From Eubacteriales bacterium (GTDB taxonomy: Bacteria > Bacillota > Clostridia > Oscillospirales > Oscillospiraceae), in the NCBI GenBank assembly GCA_030531505.1, contig JAUNNH010000001.1, forward strand, positions 124,001 to 188,000: a DNA stretch of 64,000 nt, in the 5' to 3' direction. Position 1 is the first letter of the stretch, and each line of letters opens with the position of its first letter. Made by a program: the position numbers and the translations under genes. Shown here piece after piece: positions 1 to 7,979 of the stretch. The notes under the pieces are model-generated. The model was not told where the DNA came from. It saw only the letters and a list, made by a program, of their open reading frames with translations, and searched no databases.

Positions 1-1
1 C

Positions 2-511
2 AGCATGTCCGTCAAGATCTTTGCGCAGATGTCCCCCCTGAGCTTCTTCAAGAAGGTGTTCCCCGCCGCCGCCTTTGCCTTTACCTCCACCTCCTCCGTG
101 GCGACGCTCCCGATCACGCGTGAGTGCTGCGACGATATGGACGTGAAGGGCGAGGTCTCGTCCTTTGTGCTGCCGCTCGGCGCCACGATCAACATGGACG
201 GCACGGCGATCTACCAGTGCGTGGCCGCGATCTTTCTGGCCAAGTGCGTCGGAATCGACCTGACGCTGACCCAGATGATCCTGATCATCATCACCGCGAC
301 GCTGGCCTCCATCGGTACCGCCGGCATCTCCGGCGCCGGCATGATCATGCTGGCCATGGTGCTCGACGCCGTCGGCGTGCCCACCACCTATATCGGCATC
401 ATCTACGGCATCGACCGTCTCTTCGATATGGGCCGCACCACCCTGAACGTCGTGGGCGACGCCTCCTGCGCCGTCTGCGTGAGCCACTGGGAGGGCAAGG
501 ACGCTGCCTGA
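2..511 (+). CDS. Dicarboxylate/amino acid:cation symporter (DAACS), C-terminal part
   Basis: Only the last 170 or so codons are in the window; the reading frame is open to its left edge. The visible protein has the hallmark serine-rich re-entrant segment (TSTSSVATLP), the NMDGTAIYQ cation/substrate motif and the SIGTAGISGAGMIML segment of the glutamate/aspartate/dicarboxylate:Na+ or H+ symporter family (GltP/DctA fold). The protein would sit in the cytoplasmic membrane and import acidic amino acids or C4-dicarboxylates; which of these cannot be told from the fragment. It ends with a hydrophilic tail (WEGKDAA) and is followed 20 bases on by a terminator shared with the convergent HAD gene. Confidence 0.9.
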   Translation, partial: SMSVKIFAQMSPLSFFKKVFPAAAFAFTSTSSVATLPITRECCDDMDVKGEVSSFVLPLGATINMDGTAIYQCVAAIFLAKCVGIDLTLTQMILIIITATLASIGTAGISGAGMIMLAMVLDAVGVPTTYIGIIYGIDRLFDMGRTTLNVVGDASCAVCVSHWEGKDAA

Positions 512-530
512 GGACAGAGACAAATATAAT

Positions 531-563
531 AGAAAAAGACAGGCTTTGCAGCCTGTCTTTTTT
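531..563. terminator. Bidirectional intrinsic terminator
   Basis: Perfect 8-bp stem GACAGGCT/AGCCTGTC (538-545 and 550-557) with a TTGC loop, an A-run before it and six T after it, so it can stop transcription from both converging genes. Confidence 0.9.
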
Positions 564-1200
564 AGTCGGCGGGAAAGAGCCCGGGAATCTCCCACAGATC
601 GTGTACGACGAAACTCTCACAGCCCGTTGCCTGCACGGGGCTTCCCGGTTCGAGGTAGAGGATGCTCCCTACCCCGGCGTTCACGGCTGCTTCCACATCG
701 AGCCTTCGGTCGCCGACGTAGAAGCTCTGCGCCCTGTCCAGCCCGTATTTGTCGAGCAAATGCAGGATCGCGTCGGGCTCCGGCTTGCGCGGGAAGCCGC
801 TCAGCGCGGTCAGCACCTCGGTGAAATACGGTGTGAGGCCGGTCTGCGCCAGGATAGCCGGGCAGGACGCGCCGCGGTGGGTGTAGACGAAGTTCCGGTG
901 CCCGGCGCGCACGAGCGCCTCCAGCGTCTCCCGGGCGTGGGGGATCGGGCGGATGGCGTCGATGCTGCCGTCGTTAAAGGCGTCAAAGCGCGCCTTGAGC
1001 GGGGCGAAGGGTACACCTCGCTCCGCCGCGACCTGCTCAAGCAGCGTCCCGACAGAGGTTCGGATCACGAAATCGCGGATGAAAGCGTCGGTATAGTCGA
1101 CGCCCCATTCGGCGCAGGCCTGCCGGGCGGCGGGCACAATGGCCGGATAGGAATCGACCAGGGTCCCATCCATGTCCCAGATAAAAGCATAGTGCGGCAT
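562..1200 (-). CDS. HAD-superfamily hydrolase (phosphoglycolate-phosphatase-like)
   Basis: A 212-residue cytoplasmic phosphatase-like protein of the haloacid dehalogenase superfamily. The nucleophile motif DMDGT is at residues 9-13, the second motif is the Thr of FVYTHRG near residue 107, the catalytic Lys is in PRKPEP near 137, and the Mg2+-binding acidic motif is GDRRLD near 163. The cap lies between motifs I and II, as in the Gph/YhcW-type subgroup. Its substrate is unknown; 2-phosphoglycolate or a sugar phosphate is possible from family membership only. It is transcribed alone, convergent with the symporter gene. Confidence 0.9.
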   Translation of the reverse strand: MPHYAFIWDMDGTLVDSYPAIVPAARQACAEWGVDYTDAFIRDFVIRTSVGTLLEQVAAERGVPFAPLKARFDAFNDGSIDAIRPIPHARETLEALVRAGHRNFVYTHRGASCPAILAQTGLTPYFTEVLTALSGFPRKPEPDAILHLLDKYGLDRAQSFYVGDRRLDVEAAVNAGVGSILYLEPGSPVQATGCESFVVHDLWEIPGLFPAD

Positions 1201-1350
1201 GCGGCGCTCCTTTTCTGTTTTTTGCCCATCTTAATCTGCCCGCAGAACCTTGTCAAGAGAAAAGGCGCTGCCCGGCTTTTCTCTTGACAAGCCCCTTTCG
1301 GGAAAATAGAATAAGAACCGGTCATTTTTAATCGGAAACGAGGCGCAGGA

Positions 1351-2118
1351 ATGAGGAAACGCATCTATGAGGTGATCGAGCTCGCCCGCGACGGCGACCG
1401 TCTGAGCGAGATCTATGACGCGGCGATGATGCTGCTGATCACACTGAGCCTGGTGCCTCTCCTGTTCAAGGAGACGACGCCGCTGCTGCAGGGGATCGAC
1501 CGCTTCTGTGTGGCGATCTTTATCGTGGATTATCTGCTCCGCTGGACGACGGCGGACTTCAAACTGGGAAAGGCCGGCCCGACCTCCTTTGTCCGCTATC
1601 CCTTCACCTTCATGGCGCTGGTGGACCTGCTGTCCATCCTGCCCTCGCTCACCGTGCTCAACGGCGGCTTCAAGCTCCTGCGCATCCTGCGCATGAGCCG
1701 GGTCTTCCGCGTGCTGCGCGTGCTGCGGGCCGTCCGGTATTCGCGGAGCCTGCGCATCATCGGGAATGTGCTGCAGCGCTCGAAGGATTCCCTGATCGCG
1801 GTCGGGACCCTGGCCATCGCCTTTATCCTGATCTCCGCCATGATCATCTTCAACGCCGAGCCGGACTCCTTCGACAACTACTTCGAGGCAGTCTACTGGG
1901 CTACGATCTCCCTCACTGCCGTGGGCTACGGCGATATCTATCCCGTGACCGTGATCGGCCGGGCCGTCGCGATGATCTCCTCCCTCTTCGGGGTGGCAGT
2001 CGTGGCGCTGCCGGCCGGCATCATCACCGCCGGCTACATGCGCGCCATCGAGCAGCGCCTGGACCAGATGGAGGCCGGGGCGGAAAAGAAAAAGCAAGAA
2101 AAAGCGGAGGAACTCTGA
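1351..2118 (+). CDS. Voltage-gated potassium channel, six-TM
   Basis: A 255-residue integral membrane protein with Kv-channel architecture. The S1-S3 helices span roughly residues 22-100. An arginine-rich S4 covers about residues 108-137, with Arg at every third position. The pore helix and selectivity filter TAVGYGD lie near residues 189-195, followed by S6 (about 203-228). The C-terminus is short and Lys/Glu rich, without an RCK domain. It should tetramerise into a K+ channel. The stop is one base before the ATG of the following amylase gene, so the two are probably cotranscribed, although no functional link is obvious. Confidence 0.93.
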   Translation: MRKRIYEVIELARDGDRLSEIYDAAMMLLITLSLVPLLFKETTPLLQGIDRFCVAIFIVDYLLRWTTADFKLGKAGPTSFVRYPFTFMALVDLLSILPSLTVLNGGFKLLRILRMSRVFRVLRVLRAVRYSRSLRIIGNVLQRSKDSLIAVGTLAIAFILISAMIIFNAEPDSFDNYFEAVYWATISLTAVGYGDIYPVTVIGRAVAMISSLFGVAVVALPAGIITAGYMRAIEQRLDQMEAGAEKKKQEKAEEL

Positions 2119-2119
2119 C

Positions 2120-3409
2120 ATGGCGAAAAACACCGATCCGAATCTGCAGAAGCAGGTCATCTACAGCATCTATGTCCGCAGCCACACCGAGGAGGGGACC
2201 TTCCGCGCCATCCTCCCCGATCTCGACCGCATCCGCGCCCTGGGCACGGACATCATCTGGTTCATGCCCATCCACCCCATCGGGGTCAAAGGCAAGAAGG
2301 GGAGCCTTGGCTGCCCCTACGCCAACCGCGATTACCGCGCCGTGAACCCGGCCTATGGCACGCTGGAGGATTTCCGGGAGCTCGCGGACGCGATCCACGC
2401 GCGCGGCATGAAGGTCATGATCGACGTGGTGTATAACCACACGTCCCCCGACAGCGTGCTCTATGAACAGCATCCGGAGTTTTTCTACCATGGCCCCAAC
2501 GGGAAGCCCGGCAACAAGATCGGGGACTGGGCCGACGTCATCGACCTGGACTATACGAATCCTGCCCTCTGGGACTATCAGATCGAGAGCCTCTGCGGCT
2601 GGGCGCAGATCGTGGACGGCTTCCGCTGCGACGTGGCCTCCTTTGTGCCTGTGGCCTTCTGGGAGAAGGCGCGCGCCGCGGTGGAGAAGGTGAGGCCCGG
2701 CTGCATCTGGCTTGCGGAGACTGTACACGGGGGCTTCGGCGCCTTCGCACGGCACAGCGGCTTTTACTCCGCGACTGATTATGAGATGTTCTCCGCCTTC
2801 GACCTGGAGTACGAGTACGACATCCGGGAATACTTCGACCGCTATCTGCGCGGGGAGATCGCGCTCAGCCACTGGCTGGACATGATGAACCTGCAGGAGG
2901 CCATCTACCCCGCCAACTACAACAAAATGCGCTGCCTCGAGAACCACGACCAGCCGCGCATCGCCTCTTTCGTCCCGGAGGAGAGCGACCTCATCAACTA
3001 CACGGCGCTGCTCTATTTCCTCAAGGGCACCACCCTGATTTATGCCGGGCAGGAGGTGGAGGCGGCGCACAAGCCCAGCCTCTTCGAGAGAGAGCCGGTG
3101 GACTGGCACACGGGGAAGGACCTGAGCCCGCTGATGACGCGCCTCGCGGCGATCAAGCACGGCGTGCTCAGCCCCGACGACAGCTTCCGTGCCGCCGCGG
3201 ATGACGAGCACCGTATCGCCGTCCTGGAGCGCGACGACGGGGAGCGGATCTGCTGCGGGATCTTCTCGCTGCACTCGCAGAACGCGGCGGTCGAGGTCAA
3301 GGTCCCGGACGGGCGCTACGAGAATTTGATCGACGGCGCGCCGGTCCTTGTGGAAAACGGCCAGACTTTCTGTGCCGGAAAGCCCCTAATTTTTACATAT
3401 AAGAAATGA
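2120..3409 (+). CDS. GH13 alpha-amylase-family glycoside hydrolase
   Basis: A 429-residue protein without signal peptide, so cytoplasmic. The four conserved GH13 regions are visible: DVVYNH (residues 102-107), GFRCDVAS (nucleophile Asp171), WLAETVHGG (acid/base Glu200) and ENHDQ (transition-state stabiliser Asp277). The catalytic (beta/alpha)8 barrel is followed by a short C-terminal beta domain. The likely role is hydrolysis or transfer on alpha-glucans or maltodextrins taken up by the cell; the precise specificity (amylase, neopullulanase, glucosidase) cannot be assigned. It starts one base after the K+ channel stop and ends about 70 bases before the guaA start. Confidence 0.93.
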   Translation: MAKNTDPNLQKQVIYSIYVRSHTEEGTFRAILPDLDRIRALGTDIIWFMPIHPIGVKGKKGSLGCPYANRDYRAVNPAYGTLEDFRELADAIHARGMKVMIDVVYNHTSPDSVLYEQHPEFFYHGPNGKPGNKIGDWADVIDLDYTNPALWDYQIESLCGWAQIVDGFRCDVASFVPVAFWEKARAAVEKVRPGCIWLAETVHGGFGAFARHSGFYSATDYEMFSAFDLEYEYDIREYFDRYLRGEIALSHWLDMMNLQEAIYPANYNKMRCLENHDQPRIASFVPEESDLINYTALLYFLKGTTLIYAGQEVEAAHKPSLFEREPVDWHTGKDLSPLMTRLAAIKHGVLSPDDSFRAAADDEHRIAVLERDDGERICCGIFSLHSQNAAVEVKVPDGRYENLIDGAPVLVENGQTFCAGKPLIFTYKK

Positions 3410-3417
3410 GTTTCCCG

Positions 3418-3446
3418 TTGCAGGCGGAGTATGAAAAAGGTATAAT
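3418..3446 (+). promoter_or_regulatory. sigma-A-type promoter of guaA
   Basis: TTGCAG at 3418-3423, a 17-bp spacer, then TATAAT at 3441-3446, 36 bases before the guaA start codon. Confidence 0.75.
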
Positions 3447-3481
3447 ACGCCTGTAATTTGATTCATTGTGGAGGGATAGAA

Positions 3482-4462
3482 ATGGCAGACAACAAGCGCC
3501 CCGAAAGCATGCAGCGTATCACGACCCCGGAGCTGGCACAGGCCTTTATCGACGAACAGCTTGCCGCCCTGCGCGCGCAGATCGGCGATAAGAAGGTCCT
3601 GCTGGCGCTCTCCGGCGGTGTGGACTCCTCCGTCGTCGCGGCCCTGCTCATCAAGGCGGTGGGCAAGCAGCTCACCTGCGTTCACGTCAACCACGGCCTC
3701 CTGCGCAAGGGCGAGCCCGAGCAGGTCATCGAGGTTTTCCGCAACCAGATGGACGCCAACCTCATCTATGTCGACGCGGTCGACCGCTTCCTGGACAAGC
3801 TGGCCGGCGTGGCCGATCCGGAGACGAAGCGCAAGATCATCGGCAAGGAGTTTATCGACGTCTTCGCCGAGGAGGCCTATAAGCTCGACGGCATCGAGTT
3901 CCTGGCCCAGGGCACCATCTATCCCGACATTCTCGAGAGCGGCCCGGTCAAGTCCCATCACAACGTGGGCGGCCTGCCCGAAGATCTGAAGTTCGAGCTG
4001 GTCGAGCCGGTCAAGTTCCTGTATAAGGACGAGGTCCGTGTCGTCGGCAAGCAGCTCGGTCTGCCCGACAACATGGTCTTCCGTCAGCCCTTCCCCGGCC
4101 CCGGCCTGGGCGTGCGCTGCGTGGGCGCCATCACCCGCGACCGGCTTGAGGCCGTGCGCGAGTCCGACGCCATCCTGCGCGAGGAGTTCAGAAAGAACGG
4201 CCTCGAGGGCAAGGTCTGGCAGTACTTCACCATCGTGCCCGACTTCAAATCCACCGGCATCACCGACGGTCTGCGCACCTACGACTGGCCCGTCGTGATC
4301 CGTGCCGTCAACACCGTCGACGCCGTGACCGCCGAGGTCGCGGAGTTGGACTTCAAGCTGATGGCCCATATCGTGGACCGCATCACCCACGAGGTGAAGG
4401 GCGTCAACCGCGTCCTCTGGGATCTGACCCCGAAGCCCACCGGCACGATCGAGTGGGAATGA
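3482..4462 (+). CDS. guaA: GMP synthase, ATP-pyrophosphatase and dimerisation domains only
   Basis: Makes GMP from XMP, ATP and an amino-group donor in purine synthesis. The start ATG at 3482 has a GGAGGG site 6 bases upstream; an in-frame ATG at 3458 is less likely. The 326-residue protein has the PP-loop SGGVDSS (44-50), the XMP-binding FRQPFPGPGLGVR segment and the C-terminal dimerisation domain ending in GTIEWE. The N-terminal class-I glutamine amidotransferase domain (about 190 residues in ordinary bacterial GuaA) is absent, as in the split archaeal GuaAb. It must therefore use free ammonia or a separately encoded glutaminase. The last codons form attL of the inserted element, so the stop (TGA here) may come from the element; the other core copy reads TAA. 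Confidence 0.95.
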   Translation: MADNKRPESMQRITTPELAQAFIDEQLAALRAQIGDKKVLLALSGGVDSSVVAALLIKAVGKQLTCVHVNHGLLRKGEPEQVIEVFRNQMDANLIYVDAVDRFLDKLAGVADPETKRKIIGKEFIDVFAEEAYKLDGIEFLAQGTIYPDILESGPVKSHHNVGGLPEDLKFELVEPVKFLYKDEVRVVGKQLGLPDNMVFRQPFPGPGLGVRCVGAITRDRLEAVRESDAILREEFRKNGLEGKVWQYFTIVPDFKSTGITDGLRTYDWPVVIRAVNTVDAVTAEVAELDFKLMAHIVDRITHEVKGVNRVLWDLTPKPTGTIEWE

Positions 4463-4464
4463 TT
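4450..4464. other. attL: left junction of the integrated element in the 3' end of guaA
   Basis: CGAGTGGGAATGATT overlaps the last codons and stop of guaA. An 11-bp perfect copy (CGAGTGGGAAT), extended to 14 of 15 matches, lies at 19902-19916 in the same orientation. The guaA 3' end is a known integration site for tyrosine-recombinase islands. Confidence 0.88.
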
Positions 4465-4521
4465 GCAAAAACGCTGAGAAGGCGCATAAACACTGAATTT
4501 TTTCGGTGTGAAAACGTCTCG

Positions 4522-4539
4522 TGACAACGTTTTGACAAC
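4522..4539. other. Left candidate integrase arm-type sites
   Basis: Two TGACAAC heptamers at 4522-4528 and 4533-4539, starting 11 bp apart. The same pair with the same spacing occurs at 19784-19801 near the other end. Function as arm-binding sites of the integrase N-terminal domain is inferred from position and periodicity. Confidence 0.6.
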
Positions 4540-4563
4540 ACTTTAAGCATTACTCATAAAAAA

Positions 4564-4602
4564 GAGCTAACTGATTTTTGTTGGATCAGTTAGCTCTTTT
4601 TT
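4564..4602. terminator. Bidirectional intrinsic terminator
   Basis: Perfect 12-bp stem GAGCTAACTGAT/ATCAGTTAGCTC (4564-4575 and 4585-4596) flanked by an A-run and a T-run. It terminates the minus-strand membrane protein gene and any readthrough from guaA. Confidence 0.9.
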
Positions 4603-4606
4603 GCGA

Positions 4607-5446
4607 TTATTTTAATTCATTTTCTGTGTATATGCGGAAATCAAAAGACATCGAATGTTTGCTTGCGTAGTGATCAAGGCGCTCTTGAAGGCTCGATTTA
4701 TTTTCGTCAAGAGTAACGATCATTAGAATGCTTTTACTAAGTCGCTGTGATTTCGTTTCATATGCTAACCGTAGGTCTTCCATGCGCTTCACTACACGGT
4801 TCAATAAGGCTGCACTGGGAAAACTTGTCCAGTATTTGATCTCAAAAAGGTAATCAATTCTATCAATCTGTGAGACAGCAAGGATGTCACAAGCATAATT
4901 ATCAACTCTGATGTTTTGCTGGATATTGTAGCTTCGTGAATGCTGTTTAAAAACAAATGAATAGCAAAGGTTTTCGATCTCCAACGCCTTTACAACACGA
5001 GACTTTTCTAATGACACGTTAGAATCAATTGATGGCTGATTTTCGTGCTCATCTGCAGCCTCATCAATTGCTTTTTCTGCAATCTCCGTTGCACTAAGTT
5101 TCTCAACATTAATCTGCTGCTCTCGTGTTTTTAATTTGGTCTGCTCGTCAATTTCTTTTTGGATGCTATGCCATTTAATGCCGCCATATATTAAGCACCC
5201 CAGACCAAGAACAATCAGGCAAACAAGCAACCACGGCAAAACTCTCAGAACATACAGAATGGTTTGATCTCGTTGCTGAATGAATTGCATAGAAGAGTAT
5301 GATAATTCGTCATACTCGCTTTGACTTAGTAAAATCTGGTTCCCATTACACAGCAAATAATAGAGGCCTATTAAGGGAGCTGCAACTAAAACAACTCCTG
5401 CCGAAACCATGAATTTATAGAAACTATCATACTGTAGCTTCCCCAT
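4607..5446 (-). CDS. Unknown membrane protein with a PD-(D/E)XK-like nuclease domain
   Basis: No named family is recognised. The start was set at the ATG at 5446 because AGGTGA (5455-5460) sits 8 bases upstream; an overlapping GTG at 5458 is disfavoured. In the 279-residue product, two hydrophobic segments (about residues 12-33 and 63-88) form a hairpin with a short outside loop. A charged linker (about 92-140) follows, then a C-terminal domain with the arrangement E155..D187..E202-I-K204, where the D-(n)-ExK pair resembles the active site of restriction-endonuclease-fold nucleases. It is strikingly AT-rich against its surroundings and lies at the left end of the element, the usual place for cargo. 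A membrane-anchored defence or DNA-entry nuclease is an inference only. Confidence 0.8.
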   Translation of the reverse strand: MGKLQYDSFYKFMVSAGVVLVAAPLIGLYYLLCNGNQILLSQSEYDELSYSSMQFIQQRDQTILYVLRVLPWLLVCLIVLGLGCLIYGGIKWHSIQKEIDEQTKLKTREQQINVEKLSATEIAEKAIDEAADEHENQPSIDSNVSLEKSRVVKALEIENLCYSFVFKQHSRSYNIQQNIRVDNYACDILAVSQIDRIDYLFEIKYWTSFPSAALLNRVVKRMEDLRLAYETKSQRLSKSILMIVTLDENKSSLQERLDHYASKHSMSFDFRIYTENELK

Positions 5447-5489
5447 TATTAAGTTCACCTCATATGTTAAAAGTGATTAATAATTCTTG

Positions 5490-6005
5490 CTAATTATTTT
5501 GAGCTTTTATCAAGGCATCGCTTAACTCCTGGGACGGCACTTTTACCCAAATACGAGAGCTGTCGTATTGCGGATAGTTATAGCGCCACTTGTCATATTC
5601 TTCCTTGGTAATCTCCCCGGCGCGGTATTTTTCCGCGACAGGAGCCCAGGCATAGACCATTTCCGAGATGCGCGCGGCTTCTCTTCCTCTGCGGGGATCA
5701 ATACGGAAAACAACTTCTCCGTCTCTGACCTCAATGGTCAGCCCATAGCGATCCTCCAAAGCAAACAGCGTATGCATCAAACCAAGGTAGCTGTCAATAT
5801 CGGGAATGTCCAGCGCGAGAGGAGAAACCTCCAATGCATTGGCAAGTGCTTTGGTCAGATCTTCCTTGGGGGTGCGTGTCCCGGCTTCATATTGCGCCAT
5901 ACGAATATCCGCGGTCTTTTCAGGAAAGCCAACCAGCGTCCCCAGATACTTCTGTGTCATGCCCCGCAGATTGCGTATAAAGCGGATTCGTTCACCGATG
6001 GCCAT
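5490..6005 (-). CDS. XRE-family transcriptional regulator of the element
   Basis: A 171-residue protein with an N-terminal Cro/CI-type helix-turn-helix (GERIRFIRNLRGMTQKYLG, about residues 3-60) and a C-terminal domain of unknown type ending in a tryptophan/tyrosine-rich segment. The ATG at 6005 follows a clear AGGAGG site; the in-frame upstream extension is excluded because it would run into the -10 box. It is transcribed divergently from xis-int across a 44-bp gap between the two -35 boxes, so it probably represses its own promoter and the integration/excision promoter, as in other integrated elements. Confidence 0.88.
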   Translation of the reverse strand: MAIGERIRFIRNLRGMTQKYLGTLVGFPEKTADIRMAQYEAGTRTPKEDLTKALANALEVSPLALDIPDIDSYLGLMHTLFALEDRYGLTIEVRDGEVVFRIDPRRGREAARISEMVYAWAPVAEKYRAGEITKEEYDKWRYNYPQYDSSRIWVKVPSQELSDALIKAQNN

Positions 6006-6036
6006 AATAATTCCTCCTGTACATGCCCTTGCGTTG

Positions 6037-6065
6037 ATTATAGCAGATGTGCTTAATGTCGTCAA
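6037..6065 (-). promoter_or_regulatory. Promoter of the element regulator
   Basis: On the minus strand TTGACG (6060-6065), a 17-bp spacer and TATAAT (6037-6042). The -35 lies within an inverted pair GCTTAA/TTAAGC (6051-6056 and about 6072-6077) that may be a repressor site. Confidence 0.75.
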
Positions 6066-6108
6066 GGATAACTTAAGCAAATTTATTTAATTATTTTCTC
6101 AGAAGCCC

Positions 6109-6137
6109 TTGACATAAACAAATTCCGTTAGTATAAT
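6109..6137 (+). promoter_or_regulatory. Promoter of xis-int
   Basis: Consensus TTGACA (6109-6114), a 17-bp spacer and TATAAT (6132-6137). An exact inverted repeat TAAACA-AATA-TGTTTA follows at 6151-6166, just past the expected start site, and is a candidate operator. The roughly 200-base leader up to 6365 holds no gene that I can support. Confidence 0.8.
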
Positions 6138-6364
6138 AGCGTTCAGAGACTAAACAAATATGTTTATCTTCATTATTGAATGACCGTCTGTATGGGATAC
6201 TTCGCCACGACCTCTTGGTATGCTGCTAGGCAAGAGCGAGCGAGAAAACACCGCCGACAACAAGGGGGGCAGGAACGGCATACGGATAGAACGGCAGCGC
6301 AGGATTCCCGGCATTCCAGTAATAAAATAACTGCTCTCACTTTTTTGCAGGAGGAGGTGAAATC

Positions 6365-6565
6365 ATGTCAAGCAATACATTTATGAAAGTCGATGAAGTA
6401 GCGGAAACACTTGGAATATCCAAGTCCTATGCCTACAAGATCGTCCAGAAACTCAATGCAGAGCTGAAGGAGAAGGGGTATTTAACCATTTCCGGGCGGG
6501 TCAACAAACAGTACTTTATGGAAAAGACCTGCTACGGAACAAGTGACAGCAAGGAAAGGAAGTGA
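6365..6565 (+). CDS. Excisionase-like helix-turn-helix protein
   Basis: A 66-residue protein with a winged/MerR-like HTH (VDEVAETLGISKSYAYKIVQ, residues 9-28) followed by a short basic wing (ISGRVNKQYF). The size, fold and position five bases before the integrase gene fit a recombination directionality factor or small regulator of integration. A strong site (GGAGGAGGTG) precedes the ATG. It would bend DNA at the att arms to favour excision. A transcriptional role cannot be excluded. Confidence 0.82.
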   Translation: MSSNTFMKVDEVAETLGISKSYAYKIVQKLNAELKEKGYLTISGRVNKQYFMEKTCYGTSDSKERK

Positions 6566-6570
6566 TGTGA

Positions 6571-7650
6571 ATGGCTGTCTATAAAGAAGAAAAAACAAAC
6601 ACATGGAAGGTTTACTACCGCTATACCGATTGGAAGGGTGAGCGGAAGCAGACAACAAAGCGCGGGTTTGCCACAAAAAGAGAGGCACTGGCGTGGGAAC
6701 GAGAGCAGCTTAACAAAACCCAGGCCGATCTGGATATGACCTTTGCGAGCTTTGTGGAGACCTACACGGCGGACATGAAAAGCCGGATCAAAGAGAACAC
6801 CTGGCATACCAAGGATCATATTCTCCGGACAAAAATTCTCCCGTATTTCGGGAAAAGGAAGATTTGTGAAATCAAGCCAAAGGACATCATTGCCTGGCAG
6901 AACGAGATGCTTAAAGGCAAGGACAAAACCGGAAAGCCATATTCTCCCGTATATCTCAAAACACTGCACAATCAGCTCAGTGCCGTTTTTAATCATGCAG
7001 TGAAGTACTACGGACTGCATGAAAACCCGGCTGCAAAAGTCGGAAACATGGGAAAGGCACGGAGCCGGGAAATGCTGTTCTGGACCCAGGATGAGTATCA
7101 AAAGTTTTCTGATGCGATCATGGACAAGCCGGTTTCCTTTTATGCCTTTGAGATGCTGTACTGGTGCGGAATCCGTGAGGGCGAGCTTCTGGCGCTCACC
7201 CCGGCGGACTTCAATTTTGACCGCAAAATCGTTTCAATCACGAAATCCTATCAGCGTATTGAAGGCAGGGATGTAATTACCGATCCCAAAACACCCAAGA
7301 GTATCCGCGACATTGTCATGCCGGATTTCCTCGTCGATGAGATGAAGGATTATCTGAAGCAGTTATATGGGATCGGAGAAAATGACAGGATTTTTGAGAT
7401 TACCAAAAGCTATCTCCGCCGGGAAATGACCCGTGGTGCAGATGCAGCAGGGATCAAGCGAATCCGTATTCACGATCTCCGGCACAGTCACATCTCTCTC
7501 CTGATCGACATGGGCTATTCCGCAGTTGCGATTGCAGACCGTGTTGGGCATGAAAGCATCAACATCACCTACAACTATGCGCACCTGTTTCCGTCGACGC
7601 AAGCAGAAATGGCAAACAAACTCAACGATTTCAGAAAGGTGGATTTGTAA
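6571..7650 (+). CDS. int: Tyrosine-type site-specific integrase
   Basis: A 359-residue phage-type integrase. It has an N-terminal arm-type DNA-binding domain (about residues 1-50, three-stranded sheet with WKVYYRYTDWKGERKQ), a SAM-like core-binding domain (about 56-150) and a catalytic domain with the full residue set Arg202, Lys243, His301-x-x-Arg304, His327 and nucleophile Tyr336 (in NYAHLF). It should catalyse recombination between the element attachment site and the guaA 3' end. It belongs to the xis-int transcription unit under the promoter at 6109. All catalytic residues are intact, so the element could still be active. Confidence 0.96.
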   Translation: MAVYKEEKTNTWKVYYRYTDWKGERKQTTKRGFATKREALAWEREQLNKTQADLDMTFASFVETYTADMKSRIKENTWHTKDHILRTKILPYFGKRKICEIKPKDIIAWQNEMLKGKDKTGKPYSPVYLKTLHNQLSAVFNHAVKYYGLHENPAAKVGNMGKARSREMLFWTQDEYQKFSDAIMDKPVSFYAFEMLYWCGIREGELLALTPADFNFDRKIVSITKSYQRIEGRDVITDPKTPKSIRDIVMPDFLVDEMKDYLKQLYGIGENDRIFEITKSYLRREMTRGADAAGIKRIRIHDLRHSHISLLIDMGYSAVAIADRVGHESINITYNYAHLFPSTQAEMANKLNDFRKVDL

Positions 7651-7652
7651 AA

Positions 7653-7979
7653 ATGTCAGCCAAAAACAGAGATGAACACAACCGTTTTAGAAATATCACC
7701 GTAGGGTTCCGAGTATCGCCCGAGGAAAATGAGCAGATCAACATCGCCGTGGCGCTCTCCGGCTTACCGAAGCAGGAATACTGCTATCGTCGGTGTCTCA
7801 ACCGGGAAATCGTGGTACAGGGCAATCCCCGCGTGTACAAGGCGCTGCGGACTCAGCTTGCCGCCGTTCTCGATGAGCTGAAACGCATTGAGGCCGCCGG
7901 GGAAATCCGGGATGAACTGCTGGACAACATCGAACTGATCACCCGGACCCTTGACGGAATGAAGGAGGAACGACGATGA
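7653..7979 (+). CDS. Ribbon-helix-helix / MobC-like accessory protein
   Basis: A 108-residue protein with an RHH-like N-terminus (RNITVGFRVSPEENEQINIA, then a helix ending EYCYRRCLNRE) and a C-terminal amphipathic helix (about residues 65-105). This pattern resembles relaxosome accessory proteins of the MobC class and small RHH copy-control proteins. It begins two bases after the integrase stop and overlaps the following ATPase gene by ATGA, so translation is coupled. Assignment to a mobilization rather than replication-control role is not certain. Confidence 0.75.
   Translation: MSAKNRDEHNRFRNITVGFRVSPEENEQINIAVALSGLPKQEYCYRRCLNREIVVQGNPRVYKALRTQLAAVLDELKRIEAAGEIRDELLDNIELITRTLDGMKEERR

Noticed and set aside
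6180-6386. 68-codon frame before xis
   Set aside because: No ribosome binding site; it overlaps the xis start and has basic, low-complexity content. Probably leader sequence.
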